DNA of 48,295 bases. Source: Verrucomicrobia bacterium UBA1200. Lineage in GTDB: Bacteria; Verrucomicrobiota; Kiritimatiellia; RFP12; UBA1067. The stretch lies in the NCBI GenBank assembly GCA_002309765.1, contig DBXY01000038.1, positions 17,843-66,137 of the forward strand. Direction: 5' to 3'. Position numbers and translations under genes: made by a program. How positions within the stretch are numbered: the stretch's first letter is position 1; every line of letters begins with the position of its first letter. Positions 8,980 to 16,180 of the stretch are shown here, in pieces. Under the pieces are notes generated by a model that searched no databases, was not told the DNA's origin, and saw nothing but the letters and a program-made list of their open reading frames with translations.

Positions 8980-9009
8980 GCCCGTGCGTTGACCGCATGG
9001 GCTTTTTTT
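8980..9009 (+). terminator. Intrinsic terminator after the membrane TPR gene
   Basis: GCCCGTGCG (8980-8988) pairs with CGCATGGGC (8994-9002), including one G-T pair, around a 5-nt loop, followed directly by seven T (9003-9009). Ends the rlmB/lipoprotein/TPR transcript. Confidence 0.85.
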
Positions 9010-9052
9010 GTGTTTGCGTTTCGTTTTTTTCCATTGATTGGGGTGTTTTAAG

Positions 9053-10567
9053 ATGAAGGTGGGTTTCGACAACGAAAAGTATTTGGCGGAACAGACGGAG
9101 GAGATTCTTCGCCGTGCCGAGCAGAACGGCAATAAGCTTTACCTTGAATTCGGCGGCAAGCTGATGCAGGATATGCATGCGGCCCGCATTCTGCCCGGAT
9201 ACGACCCCAATGTGAAACTGCGGCTTCTGCAGAAACTTCAGGATAAGGCGGAAATCCTGCTTTGCATCTTCGCCGGTGATATCGAGTGCAAAAAAATGCG
9301 CGCCGATTTCGGCATCTCCTACGAGTCTGACGCCTTGCGGCTGATCGACGGATTGACCGGTCTGGGGCTGAAGGTGCGCGGGGTGGTGATTACCCGTTTC
9401 ACCGGGCAGCATCCCGCCCAGCAGTTTAAGGCCCGTCTGGAGCATCGCGGGATTAAGGTGTACCTGCACCACGTCACCCAGGGGTATCCGGCTGACGTGG
9501 AAACCATCGTCAGCGAGCAGGGCTACGGCGCGAACGAGTTTGTCGAAACCGAACGCCCGATCGTGGTGGTTACCGGTCCCGGCCCCGGCAGCGGCAAGCT
9601 CGCCACCTGCCTTACCCAGTTGTACCACGAGCATAAGTTGGGCCGGAAGGCCGGTTACGCCAAGTTCGAAACCTTCCCGGTCTGGAATCTGCCGTTGGAC
9701 CACCCGGTGAATGTGGCTTATGAGGCGGCAACCGCCGACTTGAAGGACTTCAACATGGTCGATCCCTACCACCTTCAAGCCTACGACAAGGTTTCCATCA
9801 ACTACAACCGTGACGTGGCGGCGTTCCCGCTCCTTCGCGCGATTTGGGAGAAGATGACCAATGACGCCTGCCCTTACAAGTCGCCGACCGACATGGGGGT
9901 GAACAAAATCGCGTTCGGCATTATCGACGACGAGGTGGTGTGCGAGGCTTCCAAACAGGAGGTGATACGCCGTTATTTCCGCCACCTTTGCGAGTACACC
10001 GCCGGGCAGTCCGACAAAGAAACCGTCGACCGGGTGGCGGAACTGATGACCAAGCTTCACCTTTCCCCGGAAGACCGTCCGGTGGTCAATCCCGCCCGCC
10101 AGGCGGGGCAGGATGGCCGGGCCAAGGGCAAAGGTCGCAACGGGATCTATTGCGGCGCCGCTTTGATGCTTAAGGACGGGCGGATCGTAACCGGGAAAAA
10201 CTCCAGCCAGATGCACGCCGCCGCCAGTCTGGTGCTGAACGCGATCAAGGTGCTTTCCGGCATTCCCGACCAGTTGCCGCTGATCGCGCCGCAAGTGGTG
10301 GATTCCATCGCGCACATGAAGCACGACATTCTCAAGAGCAAGTATTGCAGCCTGAACCTCGACGAGGCTCTGATCGGCCTTGCCATCAGCTGCGCCACCA
10401 ACCCGGCCGCTCAGATCGCAATGGAGCGCTTGCCGGATTTGCGCGGTTGCGAGATGCACATGACGCACATGGTCACCCCCGGCGACGACGCCGGATTGCG
10501 CCGCATCGGCTTGCAGTATACCACCGACCCGTTCTTCGCGGTGGCAGATCTGTTCGTTGACGCGTAA
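9053..10567 (+). CDS. DUF1846 (UPF0371) family protein
   Basis: 504 aa, full length for the family. It is recognised by its overall sequence, including an N-terminal GFDNEKYLAEQTEEI-type opening, the conserved glycine-rich GPGPGSGKLATCL motif near residue 173, NYNRDVAAFPLL and SPTDMGVN. The glycine-rich motif resembles a nucleotide-binding loop. The biochemical activity of this family is not established to my knowledge, so none is claimed. The start is the ATG at 9053; an in-frame TTG at 9038 has no better signal. It stands alone between the terminator at 8980 and the tRNA gene, with a GC-rich hairpin just after its stop. Confidence 0.9.
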   Translation: MKVGFDNEKYLAEQTEEILRRAEQNGNKLYLEFGGKLMQDMHAARILPGYDPNVKLRLLQKLQDKAEILLCIFAGDIECKKMRADFGISYESDALRLIDGLTGLGLKVRGVVITRFTGQHPAQQFKARLEHRGIKVYLHHVTQGYPADVETIVSEQGYGANEFVETERPIVVVTGPGPGSGKLATCLTQLYHEHKLGRKAGYAKFETFPVWNLPLDHPVNVAYEAATADLKDFNMVDPYHLQAYDKVSINYNRDVAAFPLLRAIWEKMTNDACPYKSPTDMGVNKIAFGIIDDEVVCEASKQEVIRRYFRHLCEYTAGQSDKETVDRVAELMTKLHLSPEDRPVVNPARQAGQDGRAKGKGRNGIYCGAALMLKDGRIVTGKNSSQMHAAASLVLNAIKVLSGIPDQLPLIAPQVVDSIAHMKHDILKSKYCSLNLDEALIGLAISCATNPAAQIAMERLPDLRGCEMHMTHMVTPGDDAGLRRIGLQYTTDPFFAVADLFVDA

Positions 10568-10570
10568 GGC

Positions 10571-10594
10571 CCGGCGGCAAAATAAAACCGCCGG
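10571..10594. terminator. GC hairpin between the DUF1846 gene and tRNA-Arg
   Basis: CCGGCGG (10571-10577) and CCGCCGG (10588-10594) form a 7-bp stem with an A-rich 10-nt loop. No T-run follows. It lies between convergent genes and could serve either strand. Confidence 0.45.
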
Positions 10595-10624
10595 CCCCCT
10601 AGGTCATGAGTCGGCGGTTAAAGA

Positions 10625-10701
10625 TGGTGCGCCTGGCGGGGATCGAACCCACAACCTTCAGCTCCGGAGGCTAACGCTCTGTCCAATTGAGCTACAGGCG
10701 C
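10625..10701 (-). tRNA. tRNA-Arg (anticodon CCG)
   Basis: The reverse complement folds as a complete tRNA. The acceptor stem GCGCCTG/CAGGCGC is perfect, the D arm is GCTC/GAGC, and the anticodon arm TTAGC/GCTGA has loop CTCCGGA, giving anticodon CCG, which reads CGG. The T arm is GTGGG/CCCGC with TTCGATC. The discriminator is A and the CCA end is encoded (10627-10625). It lies next to the repeat-bounded accessory island, a common place for mobile DNA, but no duplicated tRNA 3' end was seen. Confidence 0.97.
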
Positions 10702-10715
10702 AAAAAACGTGTTAA

Positions 10716-10744
10716 ATATTACTCTTTTGCGTTGCCAAAATCAA
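10716..10744 (-). promoter_or_regulatory. Promoter for tRNA-Arg
   Basis: On the minus strand TTGATT (10744-10739), 17-bp spacer, TAATAT (10721-10716), ending 14 bp before the tRNA 5' end. Confidence 0.65.
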
Positions 10745-10793
10745 GCGCGATTTGATTATTTTTTATATTTTACGCCCAATGGCGGTTTGACGG

Positions 10794-10988
10794 CCGAGGA
10801 AATGAAAAACTAAGAATTAAGAGTGAAAAATTATTGCATCAATTCTTCATTCTTCTCTCTACATTTTTCATTTCCAAATTCGTAACTCGTAACTCGTCAC
10901 TCGTAACTTCCCTAATCCCTAACCCCTAATCCCTAACCCCTAATCCCTCATCCCTAACCCCTAATCCATTTTTCATTTCCCTCCTCGG
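10794..10988. repeat. Intergenic repeat element with telomere-like CCCTAA array and inverted ends
   Basis: About 195 bp without coding potential. The outer ends are imperfect inverted repeats: CCGAGGAAATGAAAAA at 10794-10809 against TTTTTCATTTCC-CTCCTCGG at 10969-10988, with a 4-bp insertion on the right. Inside are AT-rich words (GAATTAAGAGTGAAAAATT, CAATTCTTCATTC), then repeats of ACTCGTA at 10881-10908, then alternating CCCTAAT and CCCTAACC units at 10910-10966. The minus strand of the last block is G-rich with many GGG runs and could form G-quadruplexes. A shorter relative occurs at 16012-16062, on the other side of the island. The period-7 units are too short and uninterrupted for a CRISPR array. 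Confidence 0.75.
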
Positions 10989-11039
10989 CGGCCGGCTTAC
11001 CGGCGGCCATGGTTTTATCAATTTTTTTTGATTTGGGCC

Positions 11040-11069
11040 TTGACATTCCCGGCGCAATCGGCATATTAT
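11040..11069 (+). promoter_or_regulatory. Strong sigma-70-like promoter of the accessory island
   Basis: TTGACA (11040-11045), 18-bp spacer, TATTAT (11064-11069), followed by AGGAG at 11091-11095, seven bases before the ATG at 11103. Confidence 0.75.
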
Positions 11070-11102
11070 TGATTTAAATAAATTATTGCGAGGAGTGTGT
11101 CT

Positions 11103-11468
11103 ATGAAAAATAGTGCGGTTAAGTTTTGCCTTCGCATGGTTTTATTTACGGTTGCGCCAGCGGCGTTTGCATCGGCGCAGTCGCTTGACGGCTTTATAGA
11201 ATCCTTCCGCGCCGCGCAGGTGTCGGCGCCCATGGTGCGCGACGGCGCCAGGCTCACCGTGCCCGCCGGGGGCGTCCGCGCCGACGTGGGCGACGGCTCC
11301 TGGCCGCAGGACGCCCTCTCCATTCCCGCCGTGAGGCTCCCCGACGGCACCGGCGCGGTCATGATGTCCGGCACCGGTGGGGTTGGGGAATCGGGCAGAT
11401 TGACAAAGGCCAACATGGAACCAGCACTGCAGAAGTCTATAACTGGCATACTAATGTGGCATCAATGA
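11103..11468 (+). CDS. Chimeric secreted protein: signal peptide plus GC-rich segment, frame lost at a junction
   Basis: 121 aa as read. Residues 1-26 form a good Sec signal peptide (MKNSAVKF...FASAQS). About 65 residues of very GC-rich coding sequence follow (DGFIESFRAAQVSAPMVRDG and an Asp/Gly/Pro-rich stretch). From about 11375 the DNA turns AT-rich, and the open frame becomes SGRLTKANMEPALQKSITG, ending at 11468. In the -1 frame the same DNA encodes a well-formed lysozyme-like segment (next entry). The natural reading is that the N-terminus of a large exported protein was joined, out of frame, to the C-terminal domain of another copy. A strong promoter and ribosome-binding site remain, so the transcript is probably still made. 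I do not recognise the N-terminal family. Confidence 0.6.
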   Translation: MKNSAVKFCLRMVLFTVAPAAFASAQSLDGFIESFRAAQVSAPMVRDGARLTVPAGGVRADVGDGSWPQDALSIPAVRLPDGTGAVMMSGTGGVGESGRLTKANMEPALQKSITGILMWHQ

Positions 11469-11794
11469 ACGAAATCCTCCGAAGCAAGCGTGCGAACGCA
11501 ATTAGGTTCCTTGGTTATTACTCTAGTGCATATTCCAATCATCCTAATTGGAGCGAACCTCCATCTACAAACATAAACGGGCATACCATTTCTGCAGAGA
11601 TGTGGTCAACCATTACTCTTTACAATGGTTCATTTGGTATTCCTGGACAGACAACTCCAAAACATAATACGGAATTTGCGAGTCCTGTGCAGTTTGTCCC
11701 ATCAAACGGGCTGTGGCTTTTCCACAGCAATACGCTGAATCCGAATTATGTCAGAGACATTTTCACGGATTCGACAACATCGGAGACCGAATAA
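11384..11794 (+). pseudogene. C-terminal fragment with lysozyme/transglycosylase-like motif, out of frame with its upstream part
   Basis: An open frame running through the junction encodes WGIGQIDKGQHG and then VYNWHTNVASMNEIL and WSTITLYNGS, ending at 11794. G-x-GIGQ(I/V)D followed by a YNW..N helix is the substrate-groove pattern of lysozyme-like and goose-type/SLT transglycosylase folds. In those folds the catalytic Glu lies upstream, in the part missing here. There is no start codon at the fragment's beginning; a GTG at 11456 gives only the last 112 residues. Its TAA overlaps the next gene's ATG by one base. Proposed role when intact: peptidoglycan-cutting C-terminal domain of a large exported protein. 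As it stands it is probably a remnant, unless a frameshift at 11375-11390 joins it to the signal peptide. Confidence 0.55.
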
Positions 11795-13083
11795 TGAGAA
11801 AACTCGTGAAAATACTTGTAGCAGTTGCAATTGCCGCAGACATAATGCCTATGATGGCATCGTCTAGAGAAGTATTGCTTGCTTCAGAGGGGCAATCGCT
11901 GGTTGAGAGTTTTTTTGGAGATGAAGAGTTTAATACCGGCGACTGGGGAAATGACATTTCGTTACTTCTGCCTTTCAAGTGGGATTTAGGTGCCGATGGC
12001 CAGTTTACATTGTTTTCGATAGCGGAACATGTAAAAACTCGTGAAGCGCACTGGCCGACTTACCAAATTGTTGATGGGAGATTACGGTATCGTGCACATG
12101 AATGGAAACAGGAAAGTAGCGTTGACTTTTGGCCAAGTGAACTGTACGAGTTGCAGTTCGCAGAAGACAAGTCCATGCTCATATATCACAACGAGCAAAC
12201 ACGCCGAGTCACGTGTCATACAGGAGATGTAATAAGACTTTTCAACTCTTCCACATGGTATGAACTCAACATTGGGGCGAATGGCATACCATGCAAAACG
12301 GTTCATGGTGGTTGGCCAGAAGGTATATTTTCCGACAAGACAATAAAATCGGTACGGATCGTAATACCACACAGGTTTCGCGGGCCTAAGGCGGTTCCAG
12401 TTAAAGAAAAGGATCGTATTCAAACCCGACTTGACGAGTATGATTCTACGCAGTCAAGCTGGAATATGGATGTCCCCCAAAAGGATGTACTTGCCGATAT
12501 GCACCGCCGATATGTGGCGATGACGGTTCCGTCAGATACTATCTCTGCCGTATATCTTATTGCCTGTGATGTGAACAATGACAGAATATGTGACGCATAC
12601 ATATCTTCCGATGTGGAAAGTGTTGGCACGGGTAAATACAAATGGTCGCTTTACCTTGGAGATGGCCGAGGCTTCATACGTCAAAAAAAACCGATGAAGT
12701 TTTCTGTAAACCGTACGGAGGATATTTATTTCGAAACGGATGTTGTTGCGAGTAAAACCGATTTTTTTAGAATTGACAGAGTTAATGTGCCTGCATACGT
12801 CATGGTACTTGCCGAACTTGAAAAACATCCCGAATCATGGAGTTATTTCCATCACGATAATTTTGTTAGAAAATTCAGAAAGGAGAAGGATATGTCTAAT
12901 GCTGATTACTATGGTTGCATTGATAACTGCCCCGATTTCGGCACACCGGGCATATCAAGTATAAGGGATATGTTCTTTTTCTCGCACTATGGACTTGCAC
13001 TAGTCAATGCGGAACGACTTCCTTGTATAGAGTTGAGAGTCGGACATCCGGCAGGCTCTATGAAATGTCCTGTTTTACGATAG
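11794..13083 (+). CDS. Secreted protein of unknown function, partner of the lysozyme-like fragment
   Basis: 429 aa. It begins with a signal peptide (MRKLVKILVAVAIAADIMPMMA). The rest is a soluble, Trp/Tyr- and charge-rich protein without recognised domains. A segment IACDVNNDRICDAYISSDVE looks like a calcium-binding dockerin/EF-like Asp-rich loop (D-x-N-x-D), and a similar YLGDGRGF follows. Its ATG overlaps the stop of the preceding lysozyme-like frame (TAATG) and there is no separate ribosome-binding site, which implies translational coupling. The last codons lie inside the 93-bp direct repeat, so its C-terminus may have been set by recombination. GC content is well below the window background. 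A periplasmic immunity or inhibitor protein for the lysozyme-like domain is an attractive but untested idea. Confidence 0.7.
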   Translation: MRKLVKILVAVAIAADIMPMMASSREVLLASEGQSLVESFFGDEEFNTGDWGNDISLLLPFKWDLGADGQFTLFSIAEHVKTREAHWPTYQIVDGRLRYRAHEWKQESSVDFWPSELYELQFAEDKSMLIYHNEQTRRVTCHTGDVIRLFNSSTWYELNIGANGIPCKTVHGGWPEGIFSDKTIKSVRIVIPHRFRGPKAVPVKEKDRIQTRLDEYDSTQSSWNMDVPQKDVLADMHRRYVAMTVPSDTISAVYLIACDVNNDRICDAYISSDVESVGTGKYKWSLYLGDGRGFIRQKKPMKFSVNRTEDIYFETDVVASKTDFFRIDRVNVPAYVMVLAELEKHPESWSYFHHDNFVRKFRKEKDMSNADYYGCIDNCPDFGTPGISSIRDMFFFSHYGLALVNAERLPCIELRVGHPAGSMKCPVLR

Positions 13084-13157
13084 GTTGACACTCTCTTATT
13101 GACCTAAAGAAAGAAGCAAGGCGCTGAAAAAGTGGATGAGACGGTGAGCGTGAGACG
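13065..13157 (+). repeat. 93-bp direct repeat, copy A
   Basis: 85 of 93 positions match copy B at 15781-15873, by direct count, without gaps. It spans the end of the upstream partner gene, a short non-coding centre with stops (GGTTGACACT...TTGACC), and a GTG GAT GAG... reading frame that opens the next cassette (VDETVSVRR). Confidence 0.9.
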
Positions 13158-14556
13158 TATGGAAGGGATTCGGAAAGAGAGGACATGGACGGCGACCAAC
13201 TCGCTGAGGCTGGACATTTATTACGGCAGCCAGAAGGTCGTGGCCGGCGAGTTGCCAACGGAAATCACCCCGGTCGAGCAAATGTACCGGTTCTACTCGC
13301 TGCACGGAGCGCAGGACGTTGATTATTTCAACTTGCCGGATCAATACACGCCCGGAAACCTCATGGACGACCCAACGGATCGCGATGTGTTCTTCACGCA
13401 TGGTTTCAATGTCAGTGAGAATGATGCTCGGGCTTGGGGTTCAGAGGTGTTCAAGCGCCTTTGGCAGTCCGGTTCGGATGCGCGTTTTCACATGGTGGCA
13501 TGGCCGGGGAATTACCATTGGACAGGGAATTGGGCAAACGGGCTTCACTATCAGAGAGATGTTTATCAGGCGCTCAAGTCAGCAAATGCATTCAAGCGGC
13601 TTGTGGAGCGGGAGCAGGGCGATTCCTCGAAGAGAGTTATCATGGCGCAGTCTCTCGGCAACATGATGGCTTGCGAGGCATTCCGCCAGGGGCTCGCAGC
13701 GAGCCAGTACTTCATGTTCGACGCGGCGGTCGCGTCGGAGGCGATTGATGCCGCCTATCAGGACGATTCGCAGGCGACGCGGGCGAAATACGTGCCTTCT
13801 GACTGGGCCGATTACCACCCGATGTCGTGGGCTGCGAACTGGCACAAATGGTTCAAGGATGACACCTCTGATTCTCGCGGCAAGATGGGGTGGCCGGGCT
13901 ACTTCAAGGACGCGATTACAAATGTCGTTAGCGCGTACAATTATTATTCCAGTGGGGATTATGTTTTCAAAGAGGAATCTGCGCCCCCAGACTTGTTAAC
14001 TGGCTTATTCCACTGGCCAACGTTGCATTGGAAATGGCCGTTTATCGACTTGAATATAACTGCCGAGGCTTATTGCTGGCAAAAGCAGGAGACGCATAAG
14101 GGGGTCGAGCCTATTGCCGGAAATCTGAAAGGTGGATGGGGATTCTACTGGTGGATGGAGCCAAATGGAGGATACGAATACCCCGTGTATTATTCAGCGG
14201 CAACTACAAGCGTCATGGTTGCTAACGGCTCAATTACAAACAATCCCGTGTTCTACTATCCGGGCACGCAGATGGACAATCGGAACGCCTCGCAGGACGA
14301 CATCTGGTTTGCGCTTGCAGAGTACGTGTCGGCCATCTCGTCGCCGGTTGGAGGGAATCCTGTTGGAGCTAATGTAACGGAGAACATAGACATGAACGAC
14401 GATTCTCTTAATGGCGTTCCTCGGCTTAATGGTTGGGGACGAAGCGTATCCCACAAATACAAACAAGAATGGCAGCATTCCGATATGAAGGACATGGCGT
14501 TTTATTATGTTCACTATCTCTATGATCAATTGGTTACGAAAGGATCCTTAAGATGA
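13132..14556 (+). CDS. Alpha/beta-hydrolase-like C-terminal domain, probably an orphan fragment of a larger secreted protein
   Basis: 474 aa from a GTG inside repeat A. The frame is open only from 13108, there is no signal peptide, and no ribosome-binding site is obvious, so the 5' part of the original gene seems to be missing. An alpha/beta-hydrolase core is visible: DVFFTHGF near residues 85-92 (oxyanion region), HMVAWPG near 120, then the nucleophile elbow A172-Q-S174-L-G176 (GxSxG-like, Ala for the first Gly) and YFMFDAAVASEA. Downstream regions are Trp/Tyr-rich. A lipase, esterase or amidase activity is plausible. Its TGA overlaps the ATG of the next gene (ATGA), the same pairing as at 11794. 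A free-standing cytoplasmic hydrolase is the alternative reading. Confidence 0.6.
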   Translation: MDETVSVRRMEGIRKERTWTATNSLRLDIYYGSQKVVAGELPTEITPVEQMYRFYSLHGAQDVDYFNLPDQYTPGNLMDDPTDRDVFFTHGFNVSENDARAWGSEVFKRLWQSGSDARFHMVAWPGNYHWTGNWANGLHYQRDVYQALKSANAFKRLVEREQGDSSKRVIMAQSLGNMMACEAFRQGLAASQYFMFDAAVASEAIDAAYQDDSQATRAKYVPSDWADYHPMSWAANWHKWFKDDTSDSRGKMGWPGYFKDAITNVVSAYNYYSSGDYVFKEESAPPDLLTGLFHWPTLHWKWPFIDLNITAEAYCWQKQETHKGVEPIAGNLKGGWGFYWWMEPNGGYEYPVYYSAATTSVMVANGSITNNPVFYYPGTQMDNRNASQDDIWFALAEYVSAISSPVGGNPVGANVTENIDMNDDSLNGVPRLNGWGRSVSHKYKQEWQHSDMKDMAFYYVHYLYDQLVTKGSLR

Positions 14557-15611
14557 AACCCCTTATACTTATCTCTGTACTTAACTTTTGCGTTTGTTAT
14601 GCACAAAGTAGTTCTGAACTCACATTTCTCAATGCGATGCGTAATGGCGCACAATTCGATGTTCGGATAAGAGTTGTTGATGACATTGGCATCCCTATTG
14701 CTGGTGTAAAATGTGAAGGGTGGATGTATATTGATAATCATGTTAAAAATGGTTATCCCCATAGTGCGATTACCGGCAGTAACGGAATAGTTAGGGTGTC
14801 AGGAAAATGTGGCAGATGGGTCAGTGTTTTCTTGACAAAAAAAGATTATTATATGTCGCAAGAAGAAATAAGTTTTCAAAAACTTGACACCTCTTCTTTG
14901 ATAGGTAATGGCAAATGGGTTCCTTATGGCGAATTAAAGACAATAGTATTGAAAAAAATTAGAAAACCTGTTCATCTAGTACAGTCCGTTACCTCGCGAA
15001 TAAAAAATCCAGATACTTGTGAATGGCAAGGTTATGACCTTGAACTTCGAGATTGGTTACCACCGTATGGAAACGGACGACACTCAGATTTTCTAGTAAG
15101 AATTAATATTGATGCTGTTGCACCAAGAGATTTTAAAGCGTTTATGGAGATTTCATTTACAAACAATCCATTTGCCGGAGCATATCTGTTGAAGAAAGAC
15201 CCGTGCTCTGAGATGAAATCAATATACAGAGCAGATACAAATGCGGAATATAAGACGTCATTTGAATATCTGCACGAAGAGCATCCGATAATACATCGGG
15301 AACCCATTGTGTATGTGCAAGGTGTGAATAAAACGGACACTAGACTTGACAAGGATTCATATCTTGTATTTCGAACTCGGACAAAGATTGACCGTGATGG
15401 CAATTTGGAGTCCGCCCATTATGGCAAAATATATGGTCCTTGGGAAATCTTCCGAGCCATGCATGCCTATGGCGTATATTTCAATCCAAAGGAGAATGAT
15501 ACTAATCTTGAAGACATTGAGACGGCAGATCATTCCCGTATGCTGCAACGCCAGCGCGAGGAGGATGAACAGTCTCAAAAGAAGAAGCGCAAGTCGCTTT
15601 GGCCGTTCTAA
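14553..15611 (+). CDS. Secreted partner protein with N-terminal Ig-like/carboxypeptidase-regulatory-like domain
   Basis: 352 aa. A signal peptide (MKPLILISVLNFCVCYAQS) is followed by a beta-sandwich-like segment (RIRVVDDIGIPIAGVKCEG ... AITGSNGIVRVSG), the usual V.D..G.PI.G....T..NG pattern of carboxypeptidase-regulatory-like or Big-type domains. The larger C-terminal part contains YLVFRTRTKIDRDGNLESAH, YGKIYGPW and a Lys/Arg/Glu-rich end; I do not recognise it. AT-rich DNA, ATGA overlap with the hydrolase-like gene. A truncated paralogue follows 7 bp later. The exported location and tight coupling would suit an envelope immunity protein, but a secreted accessory of the hydrolase is equally possible. 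Confidence 0.7.
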   Translation: MKPLILISVLNFCVCYAQSSSELTFLNAMRNGAQFDVRIRVVDDIGIPIAGVKCEGWMYIDNHVKNGYPHSAITGSNGIVRVSGKCGRWVSVFLTKKDYYMSQEEISFQKLDTSSLIGNGKWVPYGELKTIVLKKIRKPVHLVQSVTSRIKNPDTCEWQGYDLELRDWLPPYGNGRHSDFLVRINIDAVAPRDFKAFMEISFTNNPFAGAYLLKKDPCSEMKSIYRADTNAEYKTSFEYLHEEHPIIHREPIVYVQGVNKTDTRLDKDSYLVFRTRTKIDRDGNLESAHYGKIYGPWEIFRAMHAYGVYFNPKENDTNLEDIETADHSRMLQRQREEDEQSQKKKRKSLWPF

Positions 15612-15618
15612 GGACACG

Positions 15619-15804
15619 ATGATGAAGCCTCGCGTGAAAAACTTGACAGTTTCGCTCTTCTTCGTATTTCCGCTGATTCTGAATGCGGTGGGGCCAAGTG
15701 CTGAAGAGATGGCGCTTTACAAAGCGCGCAAGAATGGCGCACAAGCAAAGGAATGTCTCCGGGTCGTTGATCAGGATGGAATGCCCTGTTTTACGATAGG
15801 TTGA
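15619..15804 (+). pseudogene. Truncated paralogue of the 14553 protein, cut by repeat B
   Basis: 61 codons: a signal peptide (MMKPRVKNLTVSLFFVFPLI), then ARKNGAQAKECLRVVDQDGM. The last part aligns with the start of the neighbouring protein (MRNGAQFDVRIRVVDDIG). Homology stops exactly where repeat B begins (15781) and the frame ends in the repeat at a TGA. It is best read as the 5' stump of a second partner gene whose remainder was removed by recombination through the repeat. Confidence 0.7.
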
Positions 15805-15873
15805 CACTTTCTTGTTGACCTAAAGAAAGAAACAAAAAGCTGAAAATGTGGATGAGACGGTGAGCGTGAGACG
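15781..15873 (+). repeat. 93-bp direct repeat, copy B
   Basis: Eight substitutions relative to copy A, no gaps. It again carries GTG GAT GAG..., but here the frame (VDETVSVRRTPLFNFQTGD) stops after 19 codons with no enzyme domain behind it, like the empty end of a cassette array. Confidence 0.9.
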
Positions 15874-15931
15874 CACGCCGCTTTTTAATTTCCAGACAGG
15901 AGATTAAGAGATTGCGGTTGGCGATAGACAC

Positions 15932-15963
15932 GTTTGACGGTTTGACAGTTTGACGGTTGGACA
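15932..15963. repeat. Short tandem octamer repeat
   Basis: Four imperfect GTTTGACG-like units (GTTTGACG, GTTTGACA, GTTTGACG, GTTGGACA) at the right edge of the island. The word GGTTTGACGG also occurs at 10783-10792, at the left edge. Confidence 0.6.
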
Positions 15964-16011
15964 AGCGTCCGGCGACAAGCGACAGGCAGCCGGGCCGCTG
16001 ATCCTTAACCC

Positions 16012-16062
16012 CAAATCCATTCTTCATTTCCAAATTCGTCACTCGTAACTCGTAACTTCCCT
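16012..16062. repeat. Second copy of the ACTCGTA intergenic repeat family
   Basis: Shares CATTTCCAAATTCGT and ACTCGTAACTCGTAACTTCCC with the element at 10794-10988; a short CCTTAACCCC word precedes it. The two copies lie in the same orientation on either side of the accessory island. Confidence 0.75.
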
Positions 16063-16109
16063 TCCCCCTTGCCATTAAAATTTTGGCCGTTTTGGCACTT
16101 TCTGCTTGA

Positions 16110-16139
16110 TTGTTGAAGGTGATTGAACGAAAATATACT
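16110..16139 (+). promoter_or_regulatory. Promoter for glyS-pheST
   Basis: TTGTTG (16110-16115), 18-bp spacer, TATACT (16134-16139), about 40 bp before the glyS start. Confidence 0.5.
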
Positions 16140-16180
16140 GTTCGATTTTTGGAACCATTGTTTCTTTGAAAAGGTGAATT

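Noticed and set aside
8822..10468. 548-codon open frame on the minus strand opposite the DUF1846 gene
   Set aside because: It mirrors a well-conserved plus-strand gene, is rich in His/Arg/Gly from GC-rich shadow codons, and has no recognisable domain or ribosome-binding site.
10880..10970. CRISPR-like array
   Set aside because: Units are only about 7 bases, are contiguous without unique spacers, and no cas genes are nearby.
10625..16062. Classical tRNA-integrated prophage or integrative element
   Set aside because: No integrase, no phage genes, and no duplicated tRNA 3' end could be found at the right border.
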